DNA from: Kryptolebias marmoratus
Lineage: Eukaryota > Chordata > Actinopteri > Cyprinodontiformes > Rivulidae
Length of the DNA: 64,000 bases
Direction of reading: 5' to 3'
Assembly (NCBI RefSeq): GCF_001649575.2
Contig: NC_051445.1
Location: forward strand, 3,862,064 to 3,926,063
The translations under genes were made by a program, and so were the position numbers. Of this stretch, positions 10,742 through 23,221 are shown in pieces (the first letter of the stretch is position 1; the number at the start of each line of letters is the position of its first letter). A model generated the notes under the pieces. That model was given only the letters and a program-made list of their open reading frames with translations, made no database searches and was not told the origin of the DNA.

Positions 10742-13700
10742 CTATTTGGAATGAGAAAGAAAGAGCCCAAAGGGCCATCAGTGCAAAAGGGATTGGGCGT
10801 GCATCAGTGAAATCCCTTTCATTTGTCTGCCTCCTGTTAATTATTTACATTAATCTTCAGAGAGGCCTATAATTCCCCTAACCCTTCTGTGCTCTCTGTC
10901 AGTCAAAATGCACCTTCAATCTTCTAGGGTGCTTGTGGCATTTAAAATGAGTCTTACCCCAGAGTCACCAAATCAAACGGAGATGTTTAAAAAATGCTGC
11001 TTGGCATTTGTGCAAACCAATCTCTCTCATTTCTTTTTCACCTCTTCACATATAAAAGTGAATTTTAGCTGGCATCCATTCTCTCTGCCATCAATAATTC
11101 AAAATGTTATAGGGAAACACTACCTGAACCCTGTATTGACAAAAATCCAAGCACACTCATTCTCAAGGGCATCATAACAGGATACCCCCGAGGCCACGGT
11201 GTGAAATGTGGAGCAAGAAAAGAAAAGCTGAGTGTTTTTATTCTCAGTGTTTTGCCTGTTTCCATTTTAACCTTCTTCCTCAGAGACTTTAATCTGACCA
11301 AGTACCAGAAGTAAACCAACTTACTGACTTTAGAAAACCCCCTGGAGATTGTTTTGAGATGGAAAAGTATTTCTGAGTATTTTAACTTTACAAAATGTAA
11401 ATTACCAATAAACTAACTGAATAAAATGTGATTTTGGTATTTTATCAAGTGGTTTTTACTTGAAGACATTTAATTAATACAACCATAACCTCATTTTATA
11501 TGAATGGACACCGCAGAAATTGTCTTACTGCAACTAATGCTTTATAAAGGCTGCCTAGATATAGCTAAAAGACCATCAGTGTTTGGGTTACAAGTAAAAA
11601 AAAAGTAGTTTGTTGAAGATGTTTATTGTTACCTCTGCATACTGTAGAAACAAACTCAAAAAAATGTCATGCAAGAGAAAACAGGTACGTCTGCAGTAAG
11701 ATTTGAAATGTGACTGTGCCTCTGTTTATTTGCATGTTTATTGTCCAAGTTTAAAATCAATTTACACTTGGATATCGCTTGACAGTGCCTTTAGCACAAA
11801 ACACTTGAAATAGTTGTGAATGCAAAAGAGAAACTTATCCAAGATGGACAAAACCACAAAAAATAGACTTATTGTCTCAATGACTAATATCTTATGAGCT
11901 TAATTTCTATCTGTGGAACAGTTTAACTGACTAAAAACAGAGTGGTAAGATATAAAAACTGTGTGACAACAGAGGCAGATAAACAGAAGACCTGCACAAT
12001 CCACGTCTTGTTTTTTCTTCAAATTGTCATAATCTAGTCAGGCAGTCAGAGCTAATAAATGCAACGCCTGCATAGCTGGTAAACTGAGTGGAGAGAGAAA
12101 AACTTTATTGTTCGTTTGGCAAAAATAATCCTATATCTGTCTCACAACATTTCTACAGAAGGGCCCACTTCTGTTACACTTATTTCTTTGTGGTGGACAA
12201 AAAGAAATTTGGAGTTTACTATTAACATTGAGGCTCTTTGATCTCCGTCTCCCCTTAGGTGCCAATTAATTTGCAGCACAGTTTGCATTTTAATATCTTT
12301 GCACTTCCCATTTCAAAATAAATCCTGCATCAAATATCAGTCTACAAAAACCTTTATTCCCTCTGACAAAAATTATGACTGATATATATATAAAATTTAT
12401 TCAGTTCAAAAGGGATGGTATTACAAGTAATGAAGGGATATGCTACCTTGTTTACTGCTCTGATCAGTGTTGCTTTCACACAGAGTAAGAATTTCTTTTT
12501 TCTGTCACTGTGATGCTTACATGTTTTAGTCTTGACAAAAGAAGAGTCCTTAGTTTCAGGCATGCTAAACCTCAGATTTCTACGCAAAAGATAAAACACA
12601 GGAAGGCAGAAAGATTGAGAATCAATCAAAAAAAAACAACTAAACTTTGAAGGTTCTTCCACTGTCTTTATTCCTTGTTAGCAAAGATAATCACACAACT
12701 GTCACTAAGAAGTTCCATTACTGTCATGTTCCCTCAATAAGAGTAAGGACAAAAGTGGAAAGAAAAGATATGGATGTGGTGAGAAAGAAGATTTGGTAAT
12801 ATTTCCTTTAGGCAAGAGCAAAAGCAGTAAGCTCTGCTTTTATATATGAATGGTTTTTGCGATCTGAGTGGTCGATGCTGATGAAGGGAAATATAAATCA
12901 AGGATAAGAGTGAGCCTTCTTGGTGAAAGTGCCTTACAGAGATAATGGCATCATCATGCCTGTGTGGTTCGCTGTTCCTGGGAAGATTAAATACTTTATC
13001 ATTGTCTTTGGGACAAACATTCTGTATGCTGAGCATGCATCCAATTATTAAATGCCTTTTCTGCTCAAACCAGAGATTCACACATCAGCTTCATCACACA
13101 CACAAAAAAAGCCTTAAACAAGGAGATGAAAAGAGACAGCAGTCTTATCAGGGCAGCGCTACCTTTCAGGGTAGTAGCCCACGGTGGCAGCTGACCTCAC
13201 TTTTATTACCGCTGTCTCTTACTGATGATATCATCTAAACTCATACTGAAAGACCCAGCAGCTTTCAAGCTCAGTTTATCTCATTTTATGGCTGTAACAA
13301 CTCTGTCTCAAAAAAAGTCAGTGGTCATGGGCAGACATGCACTGAAGAGCAGTGAGGCTTCATGCACCTCATCAATGCCTGCAGCGAGTCATGGAACTTG
13401 TAAGGAATAAGCAGGAGTTGGGCATCAAACAGAGAAATGAGGCATGGATGGTGACAGTAGAAAGAATGAGGATGGGAAGAGGTCTCACAAATCACTGGTC
13501 TGGAATCACACTGACAGTCAATTTAAACAATCAGTTTCAGATGGGTAGGTCATGCTTTAGCACCAAATCATCAATATTGCTGAATTACCTTAATACTTAG
13601 TAAACTAGCCAAATGAGACAAACTGACGAGTCCTTGGCTTAAAATCTTTTCAATTATCATTTACTAGTTTTTTATTAGGATAGATTAAGCATGTGTGCAT

Positions 13701-15121
13701 GGTTGTTTCTTGCAGTGTTTACCTTTAACTTTGAAACTCACAAACACGTGTTTCAGCACTATTGTTTACTTTAAAATAATGCTAATTAATAGCTTTAAAG
13801 GTTAATGCAAAGGAAAGTAAGAAAAGTATGATTCGCTCAAAACTTTGCTATTTTAGTAACTATTATAAATTTGTTTCAGAAAATAAATTCAATTAAATGT
13901 TGAAGTCCAATTGCTTTGTTTAATGGTCTAATATTACTGTATAAACAGTTTAAACCTCCTCTTTTTGCTATATTTTACTTCCTTACCTCATCGTTCTCAT
14001 ATATAAATATATACATATATCTTAAAGTGGTCTTATGCAAGAGCTCTTACAATTTTTTAAAGCCTTCCCTTTGATATTGGTTTTTTCTTTAGTTACTTTT
14101 AGTCAGTCCTTGTGCCGGATCATTGTCAGAACATTTTGTTGTTTATTAAAACACTCAGCACAGGTTGCATTCTGTGAGTTTTCTTCAGAGTTACTGAGTG
14201 TAAACTGCATGTATTGAACCATCATGAAAGAGATAAACTGGGGATAAAAGGAGGGGTGGAGCAGATAGTCTCCTTCTGTTCCCTTTGAATAAGCTGCAAA
14301 GAAAAGAGTTACAATAATAGCCTGGGAAATCGTTTAAACATGTGTATTAGTTTAGCTATTAAAAAAATATTTTTATGGTTTAGACAAGATAGTTAAATAT
14401 GCTTTACAGACAAAGGAACCAGTGACCAATTATTCAGATTTAGGTGCTGATCTGACAGATCAGAACTATAGTGTCCAAAGCATCAATGTCTGTTGTCCAC
14501 TGTTCTGAAAACGTGGTGTCTGAGTGACACTCAGCTCAGCGAGTCCCGTGTCCATCTTTCTGCATGTGTCCAATGTGCCTGAATTGCATGTTAAAGCATG
14601 GCCCTGATCTTAGTATAGATAATGTTGCCTACCCAGCACTTAAAGAGGATAAGCTCTTATCTCTGGTAAAACCCCAACAGTCATTAGTGGCAGCAGAACC
14701 TCCTTAGAAAGTCCAACTAATTGAGGCTCAAACTTTTTATTTCTTCCTTTCTTTCAACATCAAAATCATTGGGATGAAAACAGAATATACAAGCACTGTG
14801 ATTAGGATGTCATTATTTCAGGCTTAACGTGAATAACAACTGAACAAAATAAGGAGTTTCATCTAAATAGGTCAGCGCCTTTGAATTTATTTTCAGATGT
14901 CAAATTGTTTGAAAAACACACTTCACCTTAACAGACTTTCTTTCAAGTTTTCCAAGTCAGGAATACTTCTGTAAGCCTCTCACACAACAAATAAAAAACC
15001 CTATCATGGCAGATCAAAGCAATATTCATTAACTAAAATCTCTCAGTATTTCTTATAAAAAATGTCTTTCACTCATCTGCACCTTTTAACTTTGGAGACA
15101 TTAGCCATTGGTTTCATAGAA
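10742..15121. other. Probable intron of the upstream minus-strand gene; no exon confirmed
   Basis: Open frames here (for example at 12662-12354 and 13081-12734 on minus, and 12945-13600 on plus) have no protein-like composition or paired splice sites. An AT-rich tract occurs at about 13998-14022, and the 10-base palindrome AAGAGCTCTT lies at 14039-14048. Nothing else stands out. Confidence 0.5.
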
Positions 15122-15191
15122 GGGTGGTGGTTAGAACAGTCACCTCTCAGAAAAAGGTCTCAGGTTATAATTTTGGTTCTGTGCGGAGTCG
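15122..15191 (+). repeat. Degenerate tRNA-SINE-like dispersed repeat fragment
   Basis: The order GGTGGTGGTTAGAACAGTC, ACCTCTCAGAAAAAGGTCT, CAGGTTATAATTTTGGTTCT and GTGCGGAGT follows, with many substitutions, the abundant fish repeat that reads roughly GTGGTTAGCACTGTCGCCTC ... GGTTCGAATCC ... CTGTGTGGAGTTTGC. The part equivalent to a pol III B box (GGTTCGAATCC) is decayed to GGTTATAATTT, so the copy should be inactive. It breaks off after GGAGT with no tail or target duplication visible. Family assignment is from memory. Confidence 0.45.
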
Positions 15192-15219
15192 ACTTATCAG
15201 AGGATCTATTCTGCTTGCC

Positions 15220-15267
15220 CTCACATCCTTCTCCTCCTCCTCCTCTCCTCCCTCTTCATCCTTCCAC
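15220..15267 (+). repeat. CT-rich (TCC/CTC)n tract
   Basis: A pyrimidine-rich run dominated by CTC and TCC triplets, about 50 bases. It can form purine-pyrimidine triplex DNA in principle. Its purine complement encodes the glutamate run of the minus-strand frame here, which is therefore an artefact. Confidence 0.7.
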
Positions 15268-18200
15268 TGTCTTTGACCAAGCAGTTTTAATAATAGGAAG
15301 GCGAGAGGACAAACGAGGCCATCCATAAAGAGGCCAGATACAGGCGTGAGCACGCTGTTGAGCCTGGGTGGTGGTGTCATTAAGTGTGAGTGCGTGATAA
15401 ATGCACTCTGCTTGTCGTATTTGAGATTCTCATTAGTCTGTGTTCAGGAGCAGACCTGGGGCTATTACTCTTGCAGCTGCCTTGACAACAGGCTGATTGT
15501 GTCTGTGCACACGAGCAAAAGAAAGTCTGCCTCTATTGTAATACTTGTATATATAAAGGTATTTTAAATGATGCTTTAGCCTGTTTTGCAGCCACTGTCA
15601 GAGGTCCTCCAGTTGAAGCAGCAGTTAATTTCACGGGTGGTATGACTTGAAGGTCTCAACTGGACTCAACATAAGTCATTTACTCTGGATTTCGGACCAT
15701 TTTAATATTTATTGTACATGTAAGAAGCTAACCAACAACTGCAGCTGTGGACATAAAGCTAAGTTGTTTGTTATGTGTGAACAAAACCGGTTCATCGTTT
15801 GAGTTAGCTGCTGATTTCATGCTTAAACCATTCACAGGTCAATGTTAAGTCACTAAAACAAACAAACAAAAACACCATCCTGAGAAAGTGGTCAAGTTCT
15901 GAACTGAAAATCAGTGAGACAGCGGACAGCATCCAAAGAAACAACCTTTAGGACAAAAAGCCTGAAGAACCACTGCTCAAGACTACTTTAAAAAAAACAA
16001 GGAAGTCCTAGTAACTAAAACAAAAATTAAAAATGGGTCAAAACTTTTGTATTGAATTGTATATCAGATTAAATATTTAAACTTAACTTGTGATTCAAGA
16101 TCTTATTTAAGCTGTTAAGGCTTCTATTTAAAAAACCTAAATGAAACTCATACATGACCAGATACAATAAAATGTTTGACTGTTTTGATGATCACTGGAT
16201 AAGAATTGATTCACTCATTCACATTCAATCTCAACCAGACAACACACTCATGCAATGAAATGTTTCAGGTGAGCTTTAGTTCAAAATGCAACAAGAGACA
16301 AATTATTTATTTATTTATTAAACTGGACATTCAACACCTCTGCCCTGTAAAAGACAGCTCTCTCTTGCTTCAGCATCTTGCTTGCCTGGATGTCACTTTC
16401 CACTGTTATCATTTCATTGCCAGTATCTTTGGATGCAAGCTGACACACACACACACACAGCAGCCATTTTCACATATGCTCTGTAGTCTTACAATTTACC
16501 AGATCTATTCTAAAGAGTCGGCCGATGAGACTACAAGTGTTTGCAGCATTTAGTCAAGAGTTCACGCAGATATGTTGAGCCCCCTACCTAGTAATATCTG
16601 AAGAAGATGATAGGGTGCTAATGTGAGAACGTAGCGGTTTATCTTACAGCGCGTTTACTGCGAGCATGAATGCATGCTGGTAACAGTTGGCACGCCGTAC
16701 TCTTCGTACCATGATACATGCGGTATCATTAAACAGAAAAACAAAACAAAAAAAAACAGTAACGGAGTCTAATCTGCCATTATCAGCATACTATGCTGTA
16801 AACACAGAAGGCTTTTAACATCATGTTTGTCAAAAGCAGAAGATTCTGGACTAGATTGTCTGGACATTTGGGCTTACTTGTAAAAACAAGCTTTACATTA
16901 GATGTCAGTAACTGAAGATTATTATTTAATTTTGATGAGTAATGAACAATAACAATTTAACATTTCATTTATTGTTTAGAACCTTTTCACGTTGAATGTA
17001 TAGTAGAAAGAAAAGTTTGCAACATTTAAAATTTATGAACAAATCTTTTTAGTTTCATTTATCGTTCAACTGTCAGAACATCTGATCTTTGAAACATTTG
17101 GGTCATTCCTTCTTGCAGGTGTAGCTTTACCATATATATTTCTTTCATATTGTGACGATGGTCAAGTATAGTAACTAAGGGCAGTGAATGTTCCACCGTT
17201 TAGATGTATTTTAGGTTTACATCTTGCTGTAACAGTCTCCAGTGAAAATAAAGATATAGTTTAAAATATGTGTAGATGTTAACTGAGAAAGTATGTTTCA
17301 TTATCAGTGTTATGTAAAAGAATGTGTTGCCAGATTTCAAATAGGTTACTTTTAGTTGCACTGAGGGGCAAAGGAAGGAGGAGGCTACCGGTGTCCTCCA
17401 CCTGCCTGCGTCTGTGGCTAAAAAAGTCGTCTGGACGTCTAGTCTAATCAATACACAGAGACAAGCATCTGCCCAGGTCTCCTGTAACTGTACCTCTGTC
17501 CTCACTTCTCCTCGGGCTGTTCTGCAGACAGCTACGTGCTGCTGGCTTGGCAGTTGAGCTTATCGCAATCAACACAGGAAATGTGATGCCACATAGAGCG
17601 AATGCTGACACTTTAATTTGTCACTGGTGATATGGTTTGTCAAACTATTCCTGGAGTTCACCAGCCACCTGGCTGCATGCGCTCACTCTGTAGATGACTT
17701 TCCAGGCCTCTTGAGAAATCATTCGCCACAATGACCTTGATGCTCAATTGTGGCATATTTTTCATATAAAAAAAGCCTCTGGGGAGCAGGTGACAAGTTG
17801 TTGCTCAGTTCAAGACTGTGTGCTGCGTACTAATAAACCTGAATGAGGGTTGAAAAAAATATCCTCTCAATAACTGAGACAAGTACTTGTCTCAAAACAG
17901 CGCTGCAGTTCAGAGGCTTGCAACAAAAGGTGAGCATTTAACTAAGGGGGCAAACATGATAAAATGAGAGCATATTTGGGGGTCAAGATAAATCTCAGAG
18001 GAAGACGTAAAAACTTCAGATATACAAGTTTTGGGTAAATTATTACCATGAGTAAAACAGTTCTCTCATGGAACAGTGGCTAAATTTTCAGGTTTGGATC
18101 AAATGCATAAATCTGCAAAGCTTTAAAGTGTTTTAAAGTCCACATTTACATTATATTTTTCACTGCCTGTTTAATGAGTTTGTTTGTTACTTCAGGGTCG

Positions 18201-19062
18201 TATATGGTGTTTATGAAAAGGGATGCATTTAGATGTAAACTTGATCCAAAAATTAAAATAAATGAATGTTCAGAGCTGTTCTGATCTTGTAAATAATATG
18301 GCCACATTAGTACTGTCAATTCCTAACGCTATTGCAAAAAAAACAACAATAAAATTAAATTTAAAAATTCTAGTTTTAAGAAACTTGGGGTCATTCCAGC
18401 TTGTTCATTTTAAAGTGGTGACCCTATTCTGTAAAAACTGTTACAGTTTTCTAAAATAAATCCATGTTCCATACAACATGCACAACAAAAAGCACTCTTT
18501 CTGGACTCTGATGTGTGCGGGAGGAATAATGTTTGCAATTTATCGTTTTAATGTTTGCTTATGAAAGCCATTGACCTAAAGTCACAGTACACACAAAGGA
18601 CTTATAATCACTTACTCTCTCCATTGTACAATGTCAAACTGTGTGGATGTTTTTGTTGCCCTGAATTTTTTAAACTTTGTGGCCGGTGGCCTGCGGTTTG
18701 GCAGCTATTCAAAATACAAACAAATGCCTTTTCCAAAGGGATTCACAAAACAGTCATATTTACTTTAACCAAAAACAAATGCAGTTAAAAAGCTTCAAGG
18801 AAAGAAAATGGGTAAAGAAACCATTAACAAGATCTGAGCACAATGAGAGAAGGCTGGCATCTCCAAAGTATGTTATAAATTAGTTGACCTCATTCATTCT
18901 GCTTAAACATCCACTTTCCACTAAACTGTGACAGAAAAGTAGAAACTAGTGGCATTCATCTCCCCAGAAAAGGAATGAGACGGCTCACTTTAATCTCTGT
19001 GATTTCATTTCTTTACTTCTGTCCAAGTGATTTGGTTCTGCAGATGTCTTCTCTCTATGCTT
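15268..19062. other. Spacer or intron; no gene seen
   Basis: Holds a (CA)n microsatellite at 16443-16459 and higher-complexity stretches at about 17370-17580 and 17640-17770. The second contains an inverted pair CCACAAT (17726-17732) and ATTGTGG (17747-17753). Neither stretch has a convincing reading frame; both could be conserved non-coding DNA, which only a cross-species alignment can show. Confidence 0.5.
16443..16459. repeat. (CA)n microsatellite
   Basis: Eight and a half uninterrupted AC units. No other feature is attached to it. Confidence 0.9.
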
Positions 19063-19113
19063 AAGCCCTTCGGCCATATGCTACTGCTGCACAGACTGTA
19101 GCACGAAGGGCTT
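19063..19113. repeat. Two-part perfect hairpin, 16 bp of stem
   Basis: AAGCCCTTCG (19063-19072) pairs exactly with CGAAGGGCTT (19104-19113), and TGCTAC (19079-19084) with GTAGCA (19098-19103). The only interruption is a 6-base bulge GCCATA on the left strand, and the loop is 13 bases. The stem is GC-balanced, so it is less likely to be chance than the AT hairpins elsewhere. At 51 bases it is shorter than a usual animal pre-miRNA, and I do not recognise a known mature microRNA in it. Confidence 0.5.
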
Positions 19114-22100
19114 TTAATCAGCCCTTTCAATGATGGAGCACACTCTGCCATTAAAATACACAAAGCTTTGAGGCTCGCTTGAGCTTCTTGCTTCCAAGTT
19201 TTCTGATGAAAGCCACGTCAGAAATTCCCACATCTATCACTGCTTTGCCAAGAGTTCAGATCAGTGTATTGTGTGGCCTTCTAATCTGAGCTGGCTGAGA
19301 CCCTGCTTGTTTACACAGCACATTTTGCACTTTTTTGCTTGGATAGACGGCACTATTAGATGACTCCAAACTCTTCATTTAATCTTCTAACTGTCTGCTT
19401 CTGTTGCGCACATGCTTTCTGGATGAAAATCCCTGTAACAGAAGAACCCCCCACATAAAATGCAATTAAAAGCTAAACCTGTAGCATGTGTCTTTATGAT
19501 TATCTGAAAAGAAATATGGCTTTTCTTACAAACAGATTTTGTTTTTATTTCTTAATCCAAAGCCAATTTATGGCACGACGAATGCTGTCTCCACCAGTTT
19601 ACCAGAAAAAAGAACAAAGGTTTTTTTTTTTTTTTTTTTCCCTTTTCATTTTGGCAAACACATGCAGCAAGACAGTATCGAGCTGACAAGCACACACGGC
19701 CAAAAACTGGGGGGAAAAAAAAGAAAAGAAAGAAAGATCCCTTTCCATCTCAAGCAGCTACTTTGGATCTCAGCCAGTTGTCCAAACAGATCAATTTTAA
19801 TGTGCACAGGAGTGATCTGAAGAGTGAAGACACAGCATTTTTAATGAGCAAATACATGAACTTTATTATAACAGTAATAATTAGAGTTTCTGCCCCTAAA
19901 GTAAATATTATTCAGTTGTTTAAGCTATTACCATAATTTATACCCTATTCCAGACTAACCTTAAAATAAATGCACGTTTTTATGACCTTTACTTGTTATT
20001 TAAAACAAAATATTAACGGTTGACCCTTTACTCATTTACTCATTTGAATAGTAATTATAAACAGCCTCGAGTCGAGTTTTGGAGGGCTCCTTGACTTTTA
20101 CCGTAACATCAAGTAATCCTTCCCTCATTATCCAAATTTACTAAATATTTCCGACCCAAGCAAAGAAAGAAAATTACTTGGGGATGGAAGAGCTGAGCTT
20201 AAATTGCAGCATCCATCCACAGCTCCTGAATCTTGTTCCTGACACACGTTTTAGGCTGAGTGTTGTGCAGTCATGTCTGCTGACACAGCAGATGCAGTTT
20301 TACTCTTCTGGAAGAGCTTTCTTCCTATTACAAGCAGATTATTTATTTAAACGCAGCTGCAGGTTTGGTTTTGAACTCCATGGTCTGGAAGCTTTTTGTT
20401 TCAGCACGAATACAGAAAATGTGAACACTGGTGCTGGTTATGAGACGCAGGCCCTGCAGATTGTTTGTGCTGACAGTGAAAGAGCTGTTATCACAAACGG
20501 CTGTTTTTCTCTTAACAGCTTGCAGGCTGTGCTCAAGCACATGCATTTGTGTGTGTCTTGAAGCAAACTGGCTCCTGCCCAGCATATCTTGGTGTCTAAT
20601 AGCATGTGGACCACTAATAAAACATTGCAGGATGTTTGAGGTTTGGGCGTATTTTGTGTAAGGTTAGCCTAACTAGCCCGAAGAAGTTGCATCACTTTAG
20701 CTTTCCCATGTGAGGATCATTAGCTAAAAAATACAAAAATATCAGCAAAAAACTTCCTTTTAAGTCTAAAATCTGAACTGAGAGGCAGAATATATATCAG
20801 AAAAACAGGCTAGATGTTATAAAGTTGCAGTTATAAGCTCAGTGAGTCACTGCTGAAGATCAGTAATCAGATTTATTTTTTATTTTTTAAACAGATGCCT
20901 TCTAGAGAAGCATGAAATAAATTACATCTGCTGATCAATATCCCCAGCTTAGGGTTAGCAAGGTTCCTGAATGTTAAACAGTCGTGGGAAAGTTTTACAA
21001 TCACATTTTAGGTAATGACAGATAAAGCTAGCAATCAACCCACACTTCTATCCACGGACTGAAAGGTTTTAGTTAGTTTGAGAAAAGAAAATCTTTTTAA
21101 ACAAACCTTCCTCATTTTGGAACCATAACGTGACAAGCAGATGTCATCTTACTTTAACTGCAACATGTGGCAATTGCACGGAAGGTGCTTTGGTGGCAAT
21201 GCTGAAGCACAGCAGAGGTAGGGATAGTCAATATTTTTGACTATATTCTGCTCAAGCCAACGCTACCCTAATCTCAAGGTTGACAAGTTTTGATTTAAGA
21301 CATACGACCTAACGTTCTCACCAAAACTTCTTCTCTTCTGACATTTCAAGTACACAGACTTTTTTAAGTTGCAAACAATAGATTTTTGTCTTAATTAAGA
21401 AAGTAGTATGTACTTCTAAATAGAAAACCAAGTGGCCAGAAAGAGTTCCCTTGATTTATTTATTATTTTTCTGTTGGCCACTTGCTTTTTACAAGTACAT
21501 ATCTTTTTATTGTTTTTTTTACTTTAAGCAAGGACCTTCTTAGAAATTGAAAAATGTAACTTATAGTGTCAACAAATCCCAGTCAAAAATCTGAGATGAA
21601 TCTGTAGGAAATGAAAATTGACCCGTGGTTGTGTGGAGTGCTATGGTCTTACTGTTTTTATATGATTTTTAATTAGTTTGGCAAATCTATTTTGCTCAAC
21701 TAATTACACCTCATCCTCATAAAACAAGCCATCAATGAGAGTTTTGTTTTAATTAACCTAGAGTGTATCTTGCTGACATTTATCAAAAATAATCCATTTA
21801 TAATCCATGTCTTAAAGTGAAGACTTCCTTATTTACTTCGAAAAGTTGTGCTGCATTTCAGTGTAGACCTAAATTGTCCTAGAAAGTATTCAAATTCATT
21901 CTGGGGACCCATTCCATGCTGATTTGGAGTTCCTTTAAATTTATTTATTTTATTGCAATTCACTGAAATCAAATTGGAACATATGAAGCTCATATTTTCC
22001 AGTGAATCTTTGGAGTTTATGGCTGAAAACTCATTTACAAATTGTTTTGTTCCTGTTTATATCTGATCAACACTGAAACTGTCATCATCTTAACTTTCAT

Positions 22101-22302
22101 GAACCTGACAATTTCTGCCAAACAGTCATAAAAGTTAATATTAGCTTGTAAAGTTCAGTTAATTTAAAATACATCATGTACATCTACCTTTTCTAATATG
22201 GTCCTGAATAAACTTAGCAAATCAAGCACATTTTTGTAAAGAAAACCTAACTGGGGAGCTATTTTACAACCTGGGCCTTTACATTCTGGGACTTGGCCTA
22301 AT
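19114..22302. other. Spacer or intron; no gene seen
   Basis: Includes a T19 run (19621-19639) and a 127-codon plus-strand frame at 20178-20561 that has no recognisable domain and no clear splice context. The stretch 20170-20570 has a more even composition than its surroundings. From 20600 to 22300 it is AT-rich with nothing notable. Confidence 0.5.
19621..19639. repeat. T19 homopolymer
   Basis: Nineteen T in a row. No poly(A)-tailed retroelement body is recognisable on either side. Confidence 0.85.
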
Positions 22303-22310
22303 GAGCAATG
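22303..22310 (+). repeat. 8-bp target-site duplication, left
   Basis: GAGCAATG, repeated exactly at 23214-23221 immediately outside the opposite end of the element. Confidence 0.9.
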
Positions 22311-22432
22311 CAGTGACGTGCGGTGAGGTTCATGGTTGGTGAGGCACTGAGAGTCAGATTTACAGATATATAAATCCAAAAGGGTAGCTTATTCAATTGG
22401 CTACTGGTTATTTCATATCTCATCAGCGTTCT

Positions 22433-22526
22433 ACTCACTCACTCACTCACTCACTCACTCACTCACTCACTCACTCACTCACTCACTCACTCACTCACTC
22501 ACTCACTCACTCACTCACTCACTCAC
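22433..22526. repeat. (ACTC)n microsatellite running into the gap
   Basis: More than 23 perfect ACTC units, continuing to the edge of the N run. In one frame it encodes a THSL repeat, which is an artefact. The true length is unknown because the assembly breaks inside it. Confidence 0.95.
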
Positions 22527-23043
22527 NNNNNNNNNNNNNNNNNNNNNNNNNNNNNNNNNNNNNNNNNNNNNNNNNNNNNNNNNNNNNNNNNNNNNNNNNN
22601 NNNNNNNNNNNNNNNNNNNNNNNNNNNNNNNNNNNNNNNNNNNNNNNNNNNNNNNNNNNNNNNNNNNNNNNNNNNNNNNNNNNNNNNNNNNNNNNNNNNN
22701 NNNNNNNNNNNNNNNNNNNNNNNNNNNNNNNNNNNNNNNNNNNNNNNNNNNNNNNNNNNNNNNNNNNNNNNNNNNNNNNNNNNNNNNNNNNNNNNNNNNN
22801 NNNNNNNNNNNNNNNNNNNNNNNNNNNNNNNNNNNNNNNNNNNNNNNNNNNNNNNNNNNNNNNNNNNNNNNNNNNNNNNNNNNNNNNNNNNNNNNNNNNN
22901 NNNNNNNNNNNNNNNNNNNNNNNNNNNNNNNNNNNNNNNNNNNNNNNNNNNNNNNNNNNNNNNNNNNNNNNNNNNNNNNNNNNNNNNNNNNNNNNNNNNN
23001 NNNNNNNNNNNNNNNNNNNNNNNNNNNNNNNNNNNNNNNNNNN
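22527..23043. other. Assembly gap (517 N)
   Basis: Unsequenced or uncollapsed region inside the hAT-type element, directly after the microsatellite. Reading frames that cross it are meaningless. Confidence 0.99.
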
Positions 23044-23213
23044 TTTTGACTATAAAAATGCGATTTGGACCATAAAAATGTTCGAAAATTACTCATACAT
23101 AAAGATCAGTGGACAAATATTAATATTCATTTTATGTTATGATTTTTTTTTTTTCTTGTCATGATGACAGGGGAGGCTCTGCCTCACCTGCCTCCCCTGA
23201 CCGCACGTCCCTG

Positions 23214-23221
23214 GAGCAATG
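23214..23221 (+). repeat. 8-bp target-site duplication, right
   Basis: GAGCAATG, identical to 22303-22310. Confidence 0.9.

Larger units (their letters stand above)
22311..23213. mobile_element. Non-autonomous hAT-type DNA transposon with intact target duplication
   Basis: The left end reads CAGTGACGTGCGGTGAGG and the right end, reverse-complemented, CAGGGACGTGCGGTCAGG, so the termini are near-perfect inverted repeats starting with CAG. They are bracketed by the identical 8-bp sequence GAGCAATG. An 8-bp duplication together with CAG ends is the signature of the hAT superfamily. No transposase frame is visible, so this is a non-autonomous copy. Its core contains an (ACTC)n microsatellite and an assembly gap, so the 903-base length depends on how well the gap is sized. 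The perfect duplication suggests a fairly young insertion. Confidence 0.85.

Noticed and set aside
22397..23164. Long frame with THSL repeats crossing the N gap
   Set aside because: Product of the (ACTC)n microsatellite and ambiguous bases inside a transposon.
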